From contig JAISKW010000107.1 in the NCBI GenBank assembly GCA_031260775.1, positions 1-6,790 on the forward strand: a DNA stretch of 6,790 nt. Reading direction: 5' to 3'. The notes below the pieces were generated by a model that saw only the letters and a list, made by a program, of their open reading frames with translations, made no database searches and was not told the origin of the DNA. A program made the position numbers and the translations under genes. Of the stretch, positions 1 to 5,608 are shown piece by piece. The stretch's first letter is position 1. Every line of letters starts with the position of its first letter. Origin of the DNA: Christensenellaceae bacterium (lineage in GTDB: Bacteria; Bacillota; Clostridia; Christensenellales; DTU072).

Positions 1-37
1 TTCTTTTCGGAAAGCATTCCCCCCCGATAAGCTTTGC

Positions 38-72
38 AAGAGGAGGGGGAGGGTTTGGGAGGGGGAGGAGAA
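38..72 (+). repeat. Polypurine mirror repeat with G-quadruplex motif
   Basis: Two 16-nt purine-only arms (38-53 and 57-72) are exact mirror images, separated by TTT at 54-56. The first arm reads AAGAGGAGGGGGAGGG and the second is the same string reversed. Homopurine mirror symmetry is the classical requirement for intramolecular triplex (H-DNA). The same stretch has four G-runs (45-49, 51-53, 57-59, 61-65) with loops A, TTT and A, which fits the canonical G-quadruplex pattern on the plus strand. The plus strand is the template for hydA transcription, so a G-structure here would lie ahead of RNA polymerase leaving that operon. The symmetry is read directly; any structure in vivo is inference. 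Confidence 0.85.
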
Positions 73-110
73 TACGTTTCTTAGAAATGCAGATTCCTCC
101 CCCTCCCAAA
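54..110. repeat. Long inverted repeat downstream of hydA
   Basis: A perfect 16-bp inverted repeat: left arm TTTGGGAGGGGGAGGA at 54-69, right arm its exact reverse complement at 95-110. The 25-nt centre contains a smaller imperfect stem, 75-80 with 84-89, around a 3-nt loop. Transcribed from the minus strand it begins 12 nt after the hydA stop codon and would form a very stable hairpin at the end of the hyd mRNA. No run of U follows on either strand, so it is not a textbook intrinsic terminator. It could be a 3'-end stabiliser, a Rho-related or pausing element, or a copy of a dispersed palindromic repeat. Its left arm is shared with the polypurine mirror repeat. Confidence 0.8.
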
Positions 111-121
111 GAACTCACATT

Positions 122-1867
122 CTAAAACTTAGGTCGCGGGGCGTACTTGGTGTGAAGAACGTCGTGTGCCTTGTGGCTGTTGGGGGAGCCGAAATACTCG
201 GCGTAGAGTTGTTTAACCACGGGGTTTTGGTGCGACTTGCGCAGAGTCATTGCCTCGTCGGCATCGTAAAGGGCTTTTGCACGGAGGTCGCGGAAGTTGA
301 CGTTGTTGCGGATGTGCGCAGTCTTGATAGGTTGTCCGCCGCCGTTAATGCAACCGCCGGGGCAGGACATAATCTCAACGAAATGATAGAACACCTTGCC
401 GGCTTTAATTGCGTCTAAAAGGGCTCTTGCGTTCGCCAAACCGCTGGCAACGGCAACCTTAACTTCGATTCCTGCGATGTCGTAGGTCGCTTCTTTGATG
501 CCGTCTAAGCCGCGGACTTCGGTGAAATTGATACGGTCGTTGCCGTAGTCTTTGTTTTCAAGAACCTCGCGAACGGTGCGGAGAGCCGCCTCCATAACGC
601 CGCCTGTTACGCCGAAAATGACGCCCGCGCCGGTGTCCTCGCCTAAGGGGTTGTCGAACTCCGCATCCGTAAGGTCGCTGAACAAGATTCCCTGACGGGT
701 GATGAGGCGCGCAAGCTCGCGGGTTGTGATAACGTGGTCAATGTCGGGTACGCCCGCCGCGCTTTGGAAGTCGCGGGTTTTTTCGAACTTTTTGGCAACG
801 CAAGGCATTACCGAAACCATAACAATGTTCTTGGGGTCGATGCCGTTTTTCTCGGCGTACCATGTCTTGATGACCGCGCCGAACATCTGTTGCGGCGATT
901 TGCACGACGAAAGGTTGGGAATGAACTCGGGGTAGTAATGCTCGACAAACTTAATCCACGCCGGCGAGCAGCTTGTGAACATAGGAAGAACTCCGTTGTT
1001 TTTAACGCGGTTAATGAACTCCGTGCCCTCCTCAAGAATGGTGAGGTCGGCGGAGAAATCGATGTCAAAAATCTTTTTCGCACCGAGCATCTTCATCGCG
1101 GCAACCATTTTGCCCTCTTGATTTGTGCCGATAGGGAAGCCGAACTCCTCGCCGATAGCGACGCGGACTGCAGGGGCGGTAGCCATAACGACATACTTGG
1201 TCGGGTCGTTGAGAGCGGTGATAACGTCGTCGATTTCCTCACGCTCGCGAAGCGCGCCGGTGGGGCAAACGGTGATGCACTGTCCGCAGCCTACGCAAGG
1301 AACGTCTTTCAAATCCTTATTAAACGAAGTGCCGACATGGGTGTCGAAACCGCGCGCGTTTGCGCCGATAACGGCAACGCCCTGATAGGATTTGCAAGCC
1401 GCAACGCAACGGCGGCAGAGTACGCACTTGTTGTTGTCGCGCACTAAATAGGGGGTAGTGAGGTCAAGGGGATATGTGTTAACCGCGCCTTCGTACTTGC
1501 CTTCCTCGCAGCCGAGTTCAACGCTCAACGCTTGAAGCTCGCACTTTTGCGAACGGGAGCAGGACAAACACTTTTTTTCGTGTTCGCTGAAAATCAGTTC
1601 AACCGTCTTTTTGCGGCTGAGTAACACTCTTTTGGAGTTGGTAACAACCTCCATTCCCTCTTCCGCCGGGTAAACGCACGAGGCTACAAGCGAGCGTGCG
1701 CCCTTAACTTCGACCACGCAAACGCGGCACGCGCCGATTTCGTTAAGTTCTTTTAAGTAGCAAAGGGTGGGAATTTTGATGCCGTTTCTTTGTGCCGCCT
1801 GTAAGATAGTATCGCCTTTTTGCGCCGTAACGGCTAATCCGTTTATTTTTAAGTTAATCGTTTGCAT
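122..1867 (-). CDS. hydA: [FeFe]-hydrogenase catalytic subunit HydA, trimeric type
   Basis: 581-residue cytoplasmic subunit that reduces protons to H2, or oxidises H2, at the H-cluster. Domains in order: [2Fe-2S] ferredoxin fold with C36, C47, C50, C64; His-Cys3 [4Fe-4S] site with H96, C100, C103, C109; two [4Fe-4S] ferredoxin motifs, C148/C151/C154/C158 and C191/C194/C197/C201; then the H-cluster domain with L1 TSCSPAW (298-304), L2 MPCVAKKFE (354-362) and L3 EIMSCPGGCINGGGQP (498-513, C502 and C506). The SHKAHDVLHTKY tail is typical. Length matches the clostridial single-chain form; there is no extra C-terminal [2Fe-2S] domain. It is the last gene of hydCBA. The ATG has AAGGAG at 1877-1882, 9 nt upstream, inside the last codons of hydB. 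Oddity: Ser301 in L1. Electron-bifurcating function is inferred from the partners; the enzyme class is near certain. Confidence 0.97.
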   Translation of the reverse strand: MQTINLKINGLAVTAQKGDTILQAAQRNGIKIPTLCYLKELNEIGACRVCVVEVKGARSLVASCVYPAEEGMEVVTNSKRVLLSRKKTVELIFSEHEKKCLSCSRSQKCELQALSVELGCEEGKYEGAVNTYPLDLTTPYLVRDNNKCVLCRRCVAACKSYQGVAVIGANARGFDTHVGTSFNKDLKDVPCVGCGQCITVCPTGALREREEIDDVITALNDPTKYVVMATAPAVRVAIGEEFGFPIGTNQEGKMVAAMKMLGAKKIFDIDFSADLTILEEGTEFINRVKNNGVLPMFTSCSPAWIKFVEHYYPEFIPNLSSCKSPQQMFGAVIKTWYAEKNGIDPKNIVMVSVMPCVAKKFEKTRDFQSAAGVPDIDHVITTRELARLITRQGILFSDLTDAEFDNPLGEDTGAGVIFGVTGGVMEAALRTVREVLENKDYGNDRINFTEVRGLDGIKEATYDIAGIEVKVAVASGLANARALLDAIKAGKVFYHFVEIMSCPGGCINGGGQPIKTAHIRNNVNFRDLRAKALYDADEAMTLRKSHQNPVVKQLYAEYFGSPNSHKAHDVLHTKYAPRPKF

Positions 1868-1873
1868 TTTTAA

Positions 1874-3682
1874 TTACTCCTTAATGATTGCCTTGAATTT
1901 GCAGTTGTCGGCGCAAATTCCGCACTTGATGCACTTGTCGGTATCAATCGTATGTTTCGTTTTTAAGGTGCCCGTAATAGCGTTTACGGGGCACTTTTTG
2001 GCGCATAGCGTGCAGCCTACGCACTTATCCGTAATCTTGTATTGTAAAAGATTTTTGCAAACGTGCGCGGGGCATTTTTTGTCTACTACATGCGAAATGT
2101 ACTCGTCCTTGAAATAGCGAAGGGTCGAAAGTACGGGGTTGGGAGCGGTTTGACCTAAGCCGCAAAGCGCGTTGTCTTTGATGTAGTAGCAAAGCTCCTC
2201 CATTTCGTCCAAGTCCTTGAGGGTGGCTTTGCCGGAGGTGATTTTTTCAAGATATTCAAGTAAGCGGGTCGTTCCGATACGGCAGGGGGTGCATTTACCG
2301 CACGACTCGTCTTTTGTGAATTCAAGGAAGAATTTAGCGATGTCAACCATGCAGTTATCCTCGTCCATAACGATTAAACCGCCCGAACCCATCATCGAAC
2401 CGATTGAAATAAGGTTGTCGTAGTCAATGGGAATATCGAAATGCTCCGGGGGGATACAGCCGCCCGAAGGGCCGCCCGTTTGCGCCGCTTTGAACTTTTT
2501 GCCGTTGGGAATACCCTCGCCGATGCCGTCGATTACTTGACGGAGAGTCGTACCCATAGGGATTTCCACAAGCCCCGTGTTGACGATTTTGCCGCCGAGA
2601 GCGAAAACCTTTGTGCCCTTGCTCTTTGCCGTGCCCATGCCCGAAAACCACTCCGCGCCCTTAAGCACGATTTGAGGGATGTTCGCATAGGTTTCAACAT
2701 TGTTCAAAATGGTGGGCTTGCCGAAAAGTCCTTTAACTGCCGGGAACGGAGGACGGACACGCGGTTCGCCGCGCTTGCCCTCGATGCTTGTCATAAGGGC
2801 GGTTTCCTCGCCGCAGACGAACGCGCCCGAGCCTAAGCGGATTTCCAAATCGAAATCGATGCCGGTATTTAGAATGTTTTTGCCTAATAAGCCGTAGAAT
2901 TTGGCTTGCTCGATTGCGATATTCAAGCGTTTTACGGCGATAGGGTACTCCGCACGGACATAAACATAACCTTGGTCCGCGCCGATTGTGTAGCCGGCGA
3001 TGACCATTGCCTCGATAACGGCGTGAGGGTCGCCTTCAAGAACCGACCTGTCCATAAACGCGCCGGGGTCGCCCTCGTCGGCGTTGCAGCAAACATATTT
3101 CTTAGTTCCCGCCGAGCCTTTAGCGAACTTCCACTTTAAGCCTGTGGGGAAGCCGCCGCCGCCGCGTCCGCGAAGACCGGAGGCAAGCAAGGTGTTTACA
3201 ATATCGTCTTGCGAGTACTCGGTAAGCGTTTTGTGCAACGCCTGATAGCCGTCACGGGCGATGTACTCGTCGATGTTTTCGGGGTCGATAACGCCGCAGT
3301 TGCGGAGTGCGATGCGGTATTGGGGAGCGAGGAAAACCGACTCGTCGAAGTAATATTTATCGCAGATTTTGCCGCCTGCGATATGGGTTGCAAAGATTTC
3401 CTCCGCCGCCGCCGCCGTGAGTTTTACGTAAGTTGTAGGTTTTTCTTTCCCCGCTTCGTAAATTTGAATCATCGGCTCGAGCTTGCACATACCGAGGCAA
3501 CCTGTTTGAGTGACCGAAACGTCCGTTGAGCCTTTTGCAATCTTTTTGAACGCCTCGTATACGGGCATCGCGCCGGCGGCAATTCCGCAGGTTGCAAGAC
3601 CGACAACGATGCGGTATTTTTTGTTTGCAAGAGCTTCTTGCGTCAACTCTTTGATTTTATTAATTTTATGTATTGTATGCAT
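1874..3682 (-). CDS. hydB: NuoF-like flavoprotein subunit HydB of trimeric hydrogenase
   Basis: 602-residue NAD(H)- and FMN-binding subunit, the expected site of flavin-based electron bifurcation with ferredoxin. Seen in order: an N-terminal thioredoxin-like [2Fe-2S]-type region with C32, C62, C66; the glycine-rich nucleotide/FMN motif GLRGRGGGGFPTGLKW (169-184); NADEGDPGAF (200-209); GSGAFVCGEETAL (284-296); QTGGPSGGCIP (401-411); the [4Fe-4S] motif ESCGKCTPCRIG with C461, C464, C467 and a distal C507; a CPAHVC pair (537/542); and two C-terminal ferredoxin motifs, C554/C557/C560/C564 and C584/C587/C590/C594. The NuoF core plus the added N- and C-terminal Fe-S domains is the HydB/HndC architecture rather than complex I. 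It starts 2 nt after the hydC stop; AAAGGA (3689-3694), in the last hydC codons, serves as its ribosome binding site. This spacing suggests translational coupling. Confidence 0.97.
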   Translation of the reverse strand: MHTIHKINKIKELTQEALANKKYRIVVGLATCGIAAGAMPVYEAFKKIAKGSTDVSVTQTGCLGMCKLEPMIQIYEAGKEKPTTYVKLTAAAAEEIFATHIAGGKICDKYYFDESVFLAPQYRIALRNCGVIDPENIDEYIARDGYQALHKTLTEYSQDDIVNTLLASGLRGRGGGGFPTGLKWKFAKGSAGTKKYVCCNADEGDPGAFMDRSVLEGDPHAVIEAMVIAGYTIGADQGYVYVRAEYPIAVKRLNIAIEQAKFYGLLGKNILNTGIDFDLEIRLGSGAFVCGEETALMTSIEGKRGEPRVRPPFPAVKGLFGKPTILNNVETYANIPQIVLKGAEWFSGMGTAKSKGTKVFALGGKIVNTGLVEIPMGTTLRQVIDGIGEGIPNGKKFKAAQTGGPSGGCIPPEHFDIPIDYDNLISIGSMMGSGGLIVMDEDNCMVDIAKFFLEFTKDESCGKCTPCRIGTTRLLEYLEKITSGKATLKDLDEMEELCYYIKDNALCGLGQTAPNPVLSTLRYFKDEYISHVVDKKCPAHVCKNLLQYKITDKCVGCTLCAKKCPVNAITGTLKTKHTIDTDKCIKCGICADNCKFKAIIKE

Positions 3683-3684
3683 AA

Positions 3685-4191
3685 TTAATCCTTTGCGTTG
3701 ATTTCGGCAATGATTGCCTTAACGTCGTCAACGGTGACTTTGCCGTAGACTCTTTCGTTTTCGGTAAGAACGGGAGCGAGTCCGCAGCAACCGATGCAAC
3801 GGGTTTCAACAAGCGAGAACTTGCCGTCGGGGGTGCATTCGCCGGCTTTAATGCCGAGCTGCTCCTCGAACGCTCTTATGATTTCGCCGCTGCCTTTAAC
3901 GTAGCAAGCCGTGCCTAAGCACACCGAAATTTGATATTTACCTTGGGGGTTAAGGGTGAATTGCGAGTAGAAGGTGGCGACTCCGAATACTTCCTCCATG
4001 CTGACGTCTAATTCCTCCGCAACGATTTGTTGCACCTCAATCGGCAGATAGCCGTAAATGGTTTGCGCGGCTTGAAGTGCCGGCATTAACGCGCCGTCCA
4101 TCAATTTAATTGAGGACAGTTTTTCGCGAAGCTCTTTTTCCTGAACCGCAGTTCCCGAAAAAGCTACCCGTGTGAGTTTAATCTTGCTCAT
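3685..4191 (-). CDS. hydC: NuoE-like [2Fe-2S] subunit HydC of trimeric hydrogenase
   Basis: 168-residue thioredoxin-like ferredoxin subunit, homologous to complex I NuoE and called HydC or HndA in trimeric hydrogenases. It holds one [2Fe-2S] cluster next to the flavin subunit. The four ligands have the family spacing: C91 and C96 (CLGTAC), then C132 and C136 (CIGCC, followed by GLAPV). The N-terminal helical part contains the family motif GYLPIEVQQIVAEEL (47-61), followed by VFGVATFYSQF (68-78). Length is normal for the family. It is the first gene of the operon. The chosen ATG has AGGAG at 4199-4203 with 7-nt spacing. A role in complex I is unlikely: the neighbours are hydB and hydA, and no other nuo genes are in the window. 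No separate HndB-type small [2Fe-2S] protein sits between hydC and hydB. Confidence 0.95.
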   Translation of the reverse strand: MSKIKLTRVAFSGTAVQEKELREKLSSIKLMDGALMPALQAAQTIYGYLPIEVQQIVAEELDVSMEEVFGVATFYSQFTLNPQGKYQISVCLGTACYVKGSGEIIRAFEEQLGIKAGECTPDGKFSLVETRCIGCCGLAPVLTENERVYGKVTVDDVKAIIAEINAKD

Positions 4192-4266
4192 GAGTTATCT
4201 CCTATGTAGTCGTTTGAGGTTCCTCCGCCGAAACTCCGAAAGCAAGGCAAAAAAAATCCCAACGGC

Positions 4267-4333
4267 ATTAATTGTATCACATACACGCGCGTATGGGCAA
4301 AACTTGCGCCGCGAAATTGTGATGACAATTAAT
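4267..4333. repeat. Bulged 15-bp inverted repeat over the hyd promoter
   Basis: ATTAATTGT-ATCACA at 4267-4281 is the reverse complement of 4318-4333 except for one extra base (G4324), giving 9 + 6 paired bases. The 36-nt centre includes GCAA/TTGC (4297-4300 with 4304-4307). Both elements of the candidate hydC promoter fall inside the structure. Nested in the right arm is a perfect shorter palindrome, AATTGT-GATG-ACAATT (4315-4330), the size of a dimeric regulator site. No regulator can be named from the sequence. Confidence 0.6.
4271..4300 (-). promoter_or_regulatory. Candidate sigma-A-type promoter for hydCBA
   Basis: On the minus strand, -35 TTGCCC (4300-4295, 4 of 6 consensus bases) and -10 TACAAT (4276-4271, 5 of 6) are separated by 18 nt. 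Transcription would start near 4264, giving a leader of about 70 nt before hydC. A weaker alternative lies further upstream: TTTATG (4363-4358) with TATATA (4340-4335) at 17-nt spacing, overlapping the Fur-like box. Choosing between them needs mapped 5' ends. Confidence 0.5.
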
Positions 4334-4336
4334 ATA

Positions 4337-4355
4337 TATACTTAGAATCATTATC
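4337..4355. promoter_or_regulatory. Fur/PerR-like operator candidate
   Basis: The 19 bases match the E. coli Fur consensus GATAATGATAATCATTATC at 15 positions, with mismatches at positions 1, 5, 7 and 9. Against the Bacillus 7-1-7 form TGATAAT-N-ATTATCA, positions 4342-4356 match 12 of 14. The site lies between the two divergent operons and overlaps the weaker alternative hydC promoter. Iron or peroxide control of an Fe-S-rich hydrogenase is plausible, but the region is AT-rich and chance resemblance is possible. Confidence 0.35.
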
Positions 4356-4407
4356 ATCATAAAGACCCCCGCCGGCAACACATATAATTATCCTCTCCGC
4401 TCCCTAT

Positions 4408-4436
4408 TTGACGGAAGCATTCATTTCAAATACAAT
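4408..4436 (+). promoter_or_regulatory. Sigma-A-type promoter for the S10 operon
   Basis: -35 TTGACG (4408-4413, 5 of 6) and -10 TACAAT (4431-4436, 5 of 6) are separated by exactly 17 nt. Transcription would start near 4443, giving a leader of only about 43 nt before rpsJ. This is the best promoter match in the intergenic region. A weaker upstream candidate, ATGACA (4322-4327) with AATCAT (4346-4351), could be a second start. Confidence 0.75.
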
Positions 4437-4465
4437 TGTAAGGCACGCGTAAAAAAGGTGCGATA

Positions 4466-4479
4466 CTCCCGGGAGGGAG
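4466..4479 (+). promoter_or_regulatory. Hairpin enclosing the rpsJ ribosome binding site
   Basis: CTCCC (4466-4470) pairs perfectly with GGGAG (4475-4479) across the loop GGGA (4471-4474), which fits the GNRA tetraloop pattern. The 3' arm and loop contain the purine-rich ribosome binding site of rpsJ, whose ATG is 6 nt after the stem. Folded, the stem would hide the Shine-Dalgarno bases. Pairing is read directly; a regulatory role is inference. Confidence 0.5.
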
Positions 4480-4485
4480 AAAGAT

Positions 4486-4794
4486 ATGGCAGGTTCAAAA
4501 ATAAGGTTAAAACTCAAAGCGTACGACCACGCGGTTATCGATGCCACTTGTGCAAAGATAGTCGCCGTAGCAACGAACGCTGGGGCTAAGGTTACAGGTC
4601 CCATCCCAATACCTACTGAAAGAGAGGTAATTTGTATCCTAAGGTCGCCGCACAAGTACAAAGATGCTCGTGAGGCTTTCGAGTGCCGCACGCACAAAAG
4701 AATAATCGACGTATACAACTGTTCGGCTTCCGTAATGGACGCGTTGATGAAGCTTGAAATGCCCGCAGGCGTGGACGTTCGCGTCAAAGTATAA
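4486..4794 (+). CDS. rpsJ: 30S ribosomal protein S10
   Basis: 102-residue S10, a small-subunit head protein and, in many bacteria, the NusE partner of NusB in antitermination. The family signature is clear: KIRLKLKAYDHAVID near the N-terminus, GAKVTGPIPIPTERE in the middle, ILRSPHKYKDAREAFECRTHKRIIDV, and the closing MPAGVDVRVKV. Length is normal. It contains three cysteines (C22, C50 and C67 by my count) where many homologues have none, which is harmless in an anaerobe. The start ATG is preceded by GGGAGGGAGA, itself part of a small hairpin. It is the first gene of the S10 operon, as usual. In many Firmicutes the gene upstream is tuf from the str cluster; here a divergent hydrogenase operon occupies that place. 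The rplC ribosome binding site begins within its stop codon. Confidence 0.98.
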   Translation: MAGSKIRLKLKAYDHAVIDATCAKIVAVATNAGAKVTGPIPIPTEREVICILRSPHKYKDAREAFECRTHKRIIDVYNCSASVMDALMKLEMPAGVDVRVKV

Positions 4795-4800
4795 GGAGGA
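4793..4800 (+). promoter_or_regulatory. Ribosome binding site fixing the rplC start
   Basis: AAGGAGGA begins inside the rpsJ stop codon and ends 4 nt before ATG 4805. It selects ATG 4805 as the rplC start over an in-frame ATG at 4754, which lies inside rpsJ and would add 17 residues unlike L3. The following residues, MNKAILGYKLGMTRYF, match the normal L3 N-terminus. Confidence 0.9.
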
Positions 4801-4804
4801 AGTA

Positions 4805-5605
4805 ATGAATAAAGCAATTTTAGGTTACAAACTCGGTATGACGCGCTACTTCACCCCCTCGGGAGTTTCGGTACCCGTCACGGTAGTACAAGCAGGCCCT
4901 TGCCGCGTCATCGGCGTTCTTAACAAAGAAAACACCGACCACGACGCAATCAAAGTCGGCTTCGGCGCAATCAAAGCATCGCACTTGGACAAACCCACGC
5001 GCGGTCAATTAAGAAAGGCTAACGCCGCTTTAACCCCCGAGGAGCAAAAATCCGACGAGGCATCGTTCGCGGTATTAGACGACAACAAAATCGCACAAGA
5101 CTCCAAAACCGTCGTAAGACATTTCAAGGAGTTCCGCTTAACCGATACTTCGAAGTATAAGGTAGGCGATTTAATAAAAGCCGACACATTCGCGGCAGGC
5201 GAGTTCGTAGACGTAACCGGCACAAGCAAAGGTCGCGGCTTTACGGGCACCGTTCAAAGATGGGGCACGCACATAGGGCCTAAGGCACACGGTTCGGGCT
5301 ATCACAGAGGCGTAGGTTCGCTTTCGGCGAACAGCACTCCGTCAAGAGTTTTCAAAAACAAGGTTATGCCCGGTCAGTACGGCAACGAAACTTCGACCAT
5401 TCAAAACCTTGAAATCATTAAGGTTGACGTCGCGAGGAATTTACTGCTCATAGCGGGCGGAATCCCGGGGCCGAAAAAGGGACTTCTTATTATTCAGAAT
5501 TCTTGCAAGAAAAAGCCTAACCAATCGCATTGGGCGGCGGATAAGCAGTATTCGAACAAGTCCGACTCCGGAGCAGGTAAGACCGCCGGTAACAAAAAGA
5601 AGTAA
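4805..5605 (+). CDS. rplC: 50S ribosomal protein L3 with insertion and basic tail
   Basis: 266-residue L3, an early-assembly large-subunit protein whose extension reaches towards the peptidyl transferase centre. Diagnostic segments: ILGYKLGMTRYFTPSGVSVPVTV at the N-terminus, DVTGTSKGRGFTGTVQRWG (136-154), GSGYHRGVGSLS (163-174), then VFKNKVMPGQYGNE, NLEIIKVDVARNLLLI and GGIPGPKKG. Typical bacterial L3 is about 209 residues. The excess here lies in two places: about 26 residues, many of them acidic or polar, near 76-104 just before the HFKEFRL segment, and a Lys/Ser/Asn/Gly-rich tail of roughly 30 residues after 233. Both are in frame within intact conserved flanks, so neither looks like a sequencing error. 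Third in no other order than usual: it lies between rpsJ and rplD. Identity is certain; the role of the additions is unknown. Confidence 0.97.
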   Translation: MNKAILGYKLGMTRYFTPSGVSVPVTVVQAGPCRVIGVLNKENTDHDAIKVGFGAIKASHLDKPTRGQLRKANAALTPEEQKSDEASFAVLDDNKIAQDSKTVVRHFKEFRLTDTSKYKVGDLIKADTFAAGEFVDVTGTSKGRGFTGTVQRWGTHIGPKAHGSGYHRGVGSLSANSTPSRVFKNKVMPGQYGNETSTIQNLEIIKVDVARNLLLIAGGIPGPKKGLLIIQNSCKKKPNQSHWAADKQYSNKSDSGAGKTAGNKKK

Positions 5606-5608
5606 TCA

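Noticed and set aside
1..35. Small inverted repeat AAAGC/GCTTT and a C7 run at the left edge
   Set aside because: The arms are only 5 bp with a 15-nt loop, and the adjacent open frames are too short to support a gene end.
54..110. Intrinsic (Rho-independent) terminator of the hyd operon
   Set aside because: The hairpin is strong, but neither strand has a T-run after the stem; the minus strand continues with C-rich sequence.
734..1447. 237-codon plus-strand open frame inside hydA
   Set aside because: It is antisense to the strongly conserved H-cluster and ferredoxin regions, with no recognisable domains or start signals; a coding shadow.
3403..3417. CCG/GCC triplet repeat
   Set aside because: It encodes a short alanine run in HydB (about residues 90-93) in a surface-like region; not a meaningful microsatellite.
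4249..4256. T8 tract in the hydC leader as an attenuator terminator
   Set aside because: No stable hairpin precedes the T-run on the minus strand.
4188..4268. 26-codon leader ORF on the minus strand whose TGA overlaps the hydC ATG
   Set aside because: There is no ribosome binding site before its ATG, the best hydC promoter would start transcription inside it, and the sequence shows no attenuator-like codon pattern. Probably chance.
4315..4330. Rex (NADH-sensing) operator upstream of the hydrogenase
   Set aside because: TTGT and ACAA half-sites are present but only 4 bp apart; the Rex site is an 18-bp palindrome of TTGTTA/TTGTGA type, and spacing and inner bases do not fit.
4404..4817. 137-codon minus-strand open frame across rpsJ
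   Set aside because: It overlaps the whole of rpsJ and its promoter and has no family resemblance; a coding shadow.
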